Positions 61,661 through 64,000 of a stretch of 64,000 nucleotides of DNA are shown here, piece after piece (within the stretch, counting starts at the first letter, position 1; the number at the start of each line of letters is the position of its first letter). The notes beneath the pieces are model-generated. The model was not told the DNA's origin. It was given only the letters and a program-made list of their open reading frames with translations, and ran no database searches. Position numbers and translations under genes: made by a program. Source of the stretch: Actinacidiphila sp. DG2A-62 (GTDB taxonomy: Bacteria > Actinomycetota > Actinomycetes > Streptomycetales > Streptomycetaceae); contig NZ_JAYMGI010000002.1 of NCBI RefSeq assembly GCF_035825295.1, positions 930,001-994,000 of the forward strand, in the 5' to 3' direction.

Positions 61661-62581
61661 TTGTCCCGACGTGCGCCGTTGTCCCGTGCCGTCCCGTCCC
61701 GAAGCGCGCCGTCCGGCGGCGAGCCCTCCCGTGGCGCGCCGCCGCGTGCCGTGCCCTCCCGCGGCGCGCCGCCGCGTGCCGTGCTCTCCCGCGGGCCGGT
61801 GCCGCGCGGCCCGGTGCCGTACCGGCGGCTGGTGCGGCTGTACGCGGGGCTCGCCCTCTACGGCGCCAGCGACGCGCTGCTGATCCGCGGCAACCTGGGC
61901 CTGGACCCGTGGGACGTCTTCCACCAGGGGCTGTCGCGGCACACCGGCGTGAGCATCGGCAACGTCTCCATTGTCGTCGGCGCGGCGGTGCTGCTGCTGT
62001 GGTGGCCGATCCGGCAGCGCCCGGGCCTTGGGACGGTCTCCAACGTCTTCCTGGTGGGCGCCTTCATCGACCTGACGATGGCCGTGGTGCCGCACTACGA
62101 TGCGCTGGCCGTGCGCGTCCCGCTGCTGGTGGCGGGCGTGGTGCTCAACGGCCTGGCGACCGGCCTCTACATCACCGCGCGCTTCGGGCCCGGCCCGCGC
62201 GACGGCCTGATGACCGGGCTGCACCGCAGGACCGGCCGGTCGGTGCGGCTGATCCGCACCGGCATCGAGGTGACCGTGCTGGCGGCGGGCTTCGTGCTGG
62301 GCGGCGGGGTGGGCGTGGGCACGGTGCTCTACGCGGTCGCGATAGGCCCGCTCGCGCAGTTCTTCCTGAAGCTGTTCGCGCTGCCCGAGGAGGGCGGGGC
62401 CGGTCCCGGTGATCGCGACGCCGACGGCGACGGCGACGCCAAGGGGGTGCGGGCCCACCGAGGCGCGCGGGCCGACCGAGGCGATCGCGACAGCCGCGGC
62501 GGTTCCGGGGGCCGCCCGGCCGATCCTTCTGCGCGGGTTCGCCGGGAAGCGCCCGAATGCGCGGCGGCGGACCCGATTTAG
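61661..62581 (+). CDS. YczE/YitT-like membrane protein
   Basis: A membrane protein with five hydrophobic segments (LYAGLALYGASDALL, IVVGAAVLLLWWPI, VFLVGAFIDLTMAVV, VPLLVAGVVLNGLATGLYI, VTVLAAGFVLGGGVGVG). The family phrase GLDPWDVFHQGLS is present. As drawn it starts at a TTG and has 50 N-terminal residues made of PSRGAPPRAV repeats (30-bp DNA repeats). A GTG at 61814 giving VPYRRLVRLYAG fits the family better and may be the true start. The C-terminal 70 residues are Asp/Arg/Gly repeats. Regulated by the divergent MocR protein, by analogy. Confidence 0.78.
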   Translation: MSRRAPLSRAVPSRSAPSGGEPSRGAPPRAVPSRGAPPRAVLSRGPVPRGPVPYRRLVRLYAGLALYGASDALLIRGNLGLDPWDVFHQGLSRHTGVSIGNVSIVVGAAVLLLWWPIRQRPGLGTVSNVFLVGAFIDLTMAVVPHYDALAVRVPLLVAGVVLNGLATGLYITARFGPGPRDGLMTGLHRRTGRSVRLIRTGIEVTVLAAGFVLGGGVGVGTVLYAVAIGPLAQFFLKLFALPEEGGAGPGDRDADGDGDAKGVRAHRGARADRGDRDSRGGSGGRPADPSARVRREAPECAAADPI

Positions 62582-62749
62582 CCTTCGGGCGTGCGGACCG
62601 GTAGTGTACGCGGTTGGCCCTGAAGCTTGACCGTTACTGCACGCAAAACATACGACATCACCGGGTGACATCTTCGTCCAGATGTGACAAATCGGGCACC
62701 GGTGGGTACAAACAGGGGCGACACGACGGGCGACGCATCTCCCGAAACG

Positions 62750-62775
62750 GGAATCTTCACCGCCGACCGGACGTT
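62750..62775 (+). promoter_or_regulatory. Sigma-R promoter of rbpA
   Basis: GGAAT (62750-62754), exactly 18 bases, GTT (62773-62775), the sigma-R (disulphide-stress) consensus GGAAT-N18-GTT. It lies about 60 bases before the rbpA start. rbpA is a known sigma-R target in S. coelicolor. Confidence 0.8.
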
Positions 62776-62837
62776 GACCGGATGACGACGACAGCGACAC
62801 CTGTCCTGTGGGCGACCAAGCCCGGGAGGCACGATTC

Positions 62838-63212
62838 ATGAGTGAGCGAGCTCTCCGCGGCACGCGACTCGGGGCCACCAGCTACGAGACCGACCGCGGC
62901 ATCGATCTGGCCCCGCGCCAGACCGTGGAGTACGCATGCCGGAACGGCCATCGATTTGAGATGCCGTTCTCGGTTGAGGCCGAGATCCCGCCGGAGTGGG
63001 AGTGCCGCGCCTGCGGCCAGACCGCCCTGCTGGTGGACGGCGAGGGCCCCGAGGAGAAGACCAGCAAGCCCGCGCGCACGCACTGGGACATGCTCATGGA
63101 GCGGCGCACGCTGGAGGAGCTGGAGGAAGTGCTGGCCGAGCGGCTGGCCGTCCTGCGCTCCGGGGCGATGAACATCGCCGTGCACCCGCGGGACAACCGA
63201 AAGAGCGCGTGA
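62838..63212 (+). CDS. rbpA: RNA polymerase-binding protein RbpA
   Basis: A 124-residue transcription factor that binds the principal sigma factor and RNA polymerase and stabilises open complexes; it also affects rifampicin tolerance. The sequence is typical throughout: LRGTRLGATSYETDRGIDLA, core-domain cysteines in YACRNGHRFEMPFS and WECRACGQTALLV, the sigma-interaction helix HWDMLMERRTLEELEEVL, and a basic end. ATG with GGGAGG upstream. Transcribed from the sigma-R promoter; ends before a strong terminator. Confidence 0.96.
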   Translation: MSERALRGTRLGATSYETDRGIDLAPRQTVEYACRNGHRFEMPFSVEAEIPPEWECRACGQTALLVDGEGPEEKTSKPARTHWDMLMERRTLEELEEVLAERLAVLRSGAMNIAVHPRDNRKSA

Positions 63213-63293
63213 CATCGTTCGGGGCTCGGCCCGGCTCGCTCCCGAGCCGGCGCTGAGCCCCCTTTTGTGCCCTGAGCAGGTGCCCCCAGGCTT

Positions 63294-63331
63294 GTGAGCG
63301 GGCCCGGTCCGGCCGGACCGGGCCCGCTCAC
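63294..63331. terminator. Bidirectional terminator between rbpA and fxsA
   Basis: A perfect 38-base palindrome (gtgagcgggcccggtccgg and its complement) midway between convergent genes. Its symmetry makes both strands open with the same few codons, which is a by-product and not coding. Confidence 0.85.
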
Positions 63332-63355
63332 TGCGCTGCGCGGCCCTCGACGGCC

Positions 63356-63964
63356 TCAGCGGCGGTCGTCGTCCACGACCTCGCCCTGGATGACCTTGCC
63401 GTCCGGGCGGTGGATACGCGCCTGCTCCTCGGCCTGGCGCGCCTGCTGGAAGAGGTCGCCGAAGGAGCCGGGGTCGCCCGTGGCGGCCGGGTGCCGGCGC
63501 AGATGGCGCTCGGCGGCGCGTTCGGCGCCCGCGCCGATCAGCCGCCGGGTCGGCGGGAAGAGCAGCAGCAGCGCCACCGCGTCGGAGACGAAGCCCGGGA
63601 TGATCAGCAGGATGCCGCCCAGCATGTGCAGTCCGGTGCGGCCGCCGCCGGCCGGGGCCGCCGGAGCCTCGGGCGCGGCCCGGCCGCTCTGCCGGGCCTG
63701 CTGCGCCTGCACCGAGGCGGTCAGATTGCGCCACGCGCTGCGCCCGGCCCGCTTGATCGCGGCGGCGCCCAGCACGAAGCCGGCCACGATGCACAGGAAC
63801 ACCACGAAGCCGCTCGTCGCGTCCGCCACCGCGATGAGCAGCCATATCTCCAGCACCGCCCACGCCGCGACGGCCAGCGGCAGCAGCCGCACCCGCCTGC
63901 GCCGGCGTCCTGGCGCCTGGGGGGCCGGGCGCGGACGGACCGGGGGCGGTGAACTCGTCGTCAT
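63356..63964 (-). CDS. fxsA: FxsA-family membrane protein
   Basis: A 202-residue membrane protein of the FxsA family (phage-exclusion suppressor of E. coli). Helices: LLPLAVAAWAVLEIWLLIAVA, GFVVFLCIVAGFVLGAAAIK and LHMLGGILLIIPGFVSDAVALLLLFPPTRRL, the last the family signature (here cited as GGILLIIPGFVSDAVALL). The C-terminus is a charged cytoplasmic tail ending VIQGEVVDDDRR. Its position beside rbpA is conserved in Streptomyces. Confidence 0.9.
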   Translation of the reverse strand: MTTSSPPPVRPRPAPQAPGRRRRRVRLLPLAVAAWAVLEIWLLIAVADATSGFVVFLCIVAGFVLGAAAIKRAGRSAWRNLTASVQAQQARQSGRAAPEAPAAPAGGGRTGLHMLGGILLIIPGFVSDAVALLLLFPPTRRLIGAGAERAAERHLRRHPAATGDPGSFGDLFQQARQAEEQARIHRPDGKVIQGEVVDDDRR

Positions 63965-64000
63965 ACCCCCAAGTGTGCCAAAGACGAGGTAAAGGCCGGG

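Overview
The window is very high-GC DNA with the codon habits, GTG starts and gene families of a streptomycete (Streptomyces or a close relative). Supporting markers are the sporulation pair smeA-sffA, WhiB-like and RbpA proteins, an EccC-type secretion ATPase, secreted chitinase and sedolisin, an LAETG sortase substrate, and the XRE/HATPase/small-protein triplet typical of Streptomyces. From memory, smeA-sffA, a MocR regulator, a YczE-like protein, fxsA and rbpA form one block on the S. coelicolor chromosome; here the block is split by about 8 kb of accessory genes (51.8-60 kb).

Layout. 0-6.5 kb: 3'-truncated eccC, an 820-bp repeat-rich gap, and an ECF sigma factor translationally coupled to a membrane protein. 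6.6-10.5 kb: two ABC-F ATPases behind a structured leader that looks like a translation attenuator. 10.5-15.7 kb: ABC exporter plus a secreted beta-propeller/phosphoesterase protein, one operon. 15.8-22.5 kb: RICIN/beta-helix protein, uppP, GH18 chitinase with a DasR-like operator, sedolisin. 22.7-26.6 kb: an alpha/beta-hydrolase fused to an ABC ATPase, with its permease. 26.7-30.5 kb: MarR regulator, two NAD(P)-binding oxidoreductases and a hemerythrin-like protein, with matching operators inside two promoters. 30.6-41.9 kb: methyltransferase, IS remnant, sortase substrate, aldo/keto reductase, PAP2 phosphatase, Rpf/LysM/M23 protein, luciferase-like oxidoreductase, DD-carboxypeptidase, second rho. 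42.2-43.7 kb: a second MarR/NmrA module with two perfect operators. 44-49.4 kb: GNAT, XRE/HATPase set, methyltransferase, uridine-kinase-like protein. 49.6-51.8 kb: smeA-sffA. 51.9-54.4 kb: TetR/SnoaL module, SDR, remnant. 54.6-59.1 kb: a tight four-gene operon led by an MfnB-like furan-forming enzyme (furan synthase, aldehyde dehydrogenase, Zn-alcohol dehydrogenase, carboxyl-methyltransferase-like protein). 59.1-64 kb: DUF805, WhiB-like, MocR, YczE-like, rbpA with an exact sigma-R promoter, fxsA.

The most interesting system is the furan operon, a candidate pathway to a small furan metabolite or signal. Next are the ABC-F leader and the two MarR/NmrA redox modules. Seven otherwise intact genes are each broken by a single-base indel in GC-rich sequence. 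Sequencing or assembly error is the simplest explanation, so those genes are described as if the frame were restored. All functional calls rest on reading the sequence and on remembered family features; no searches were run.
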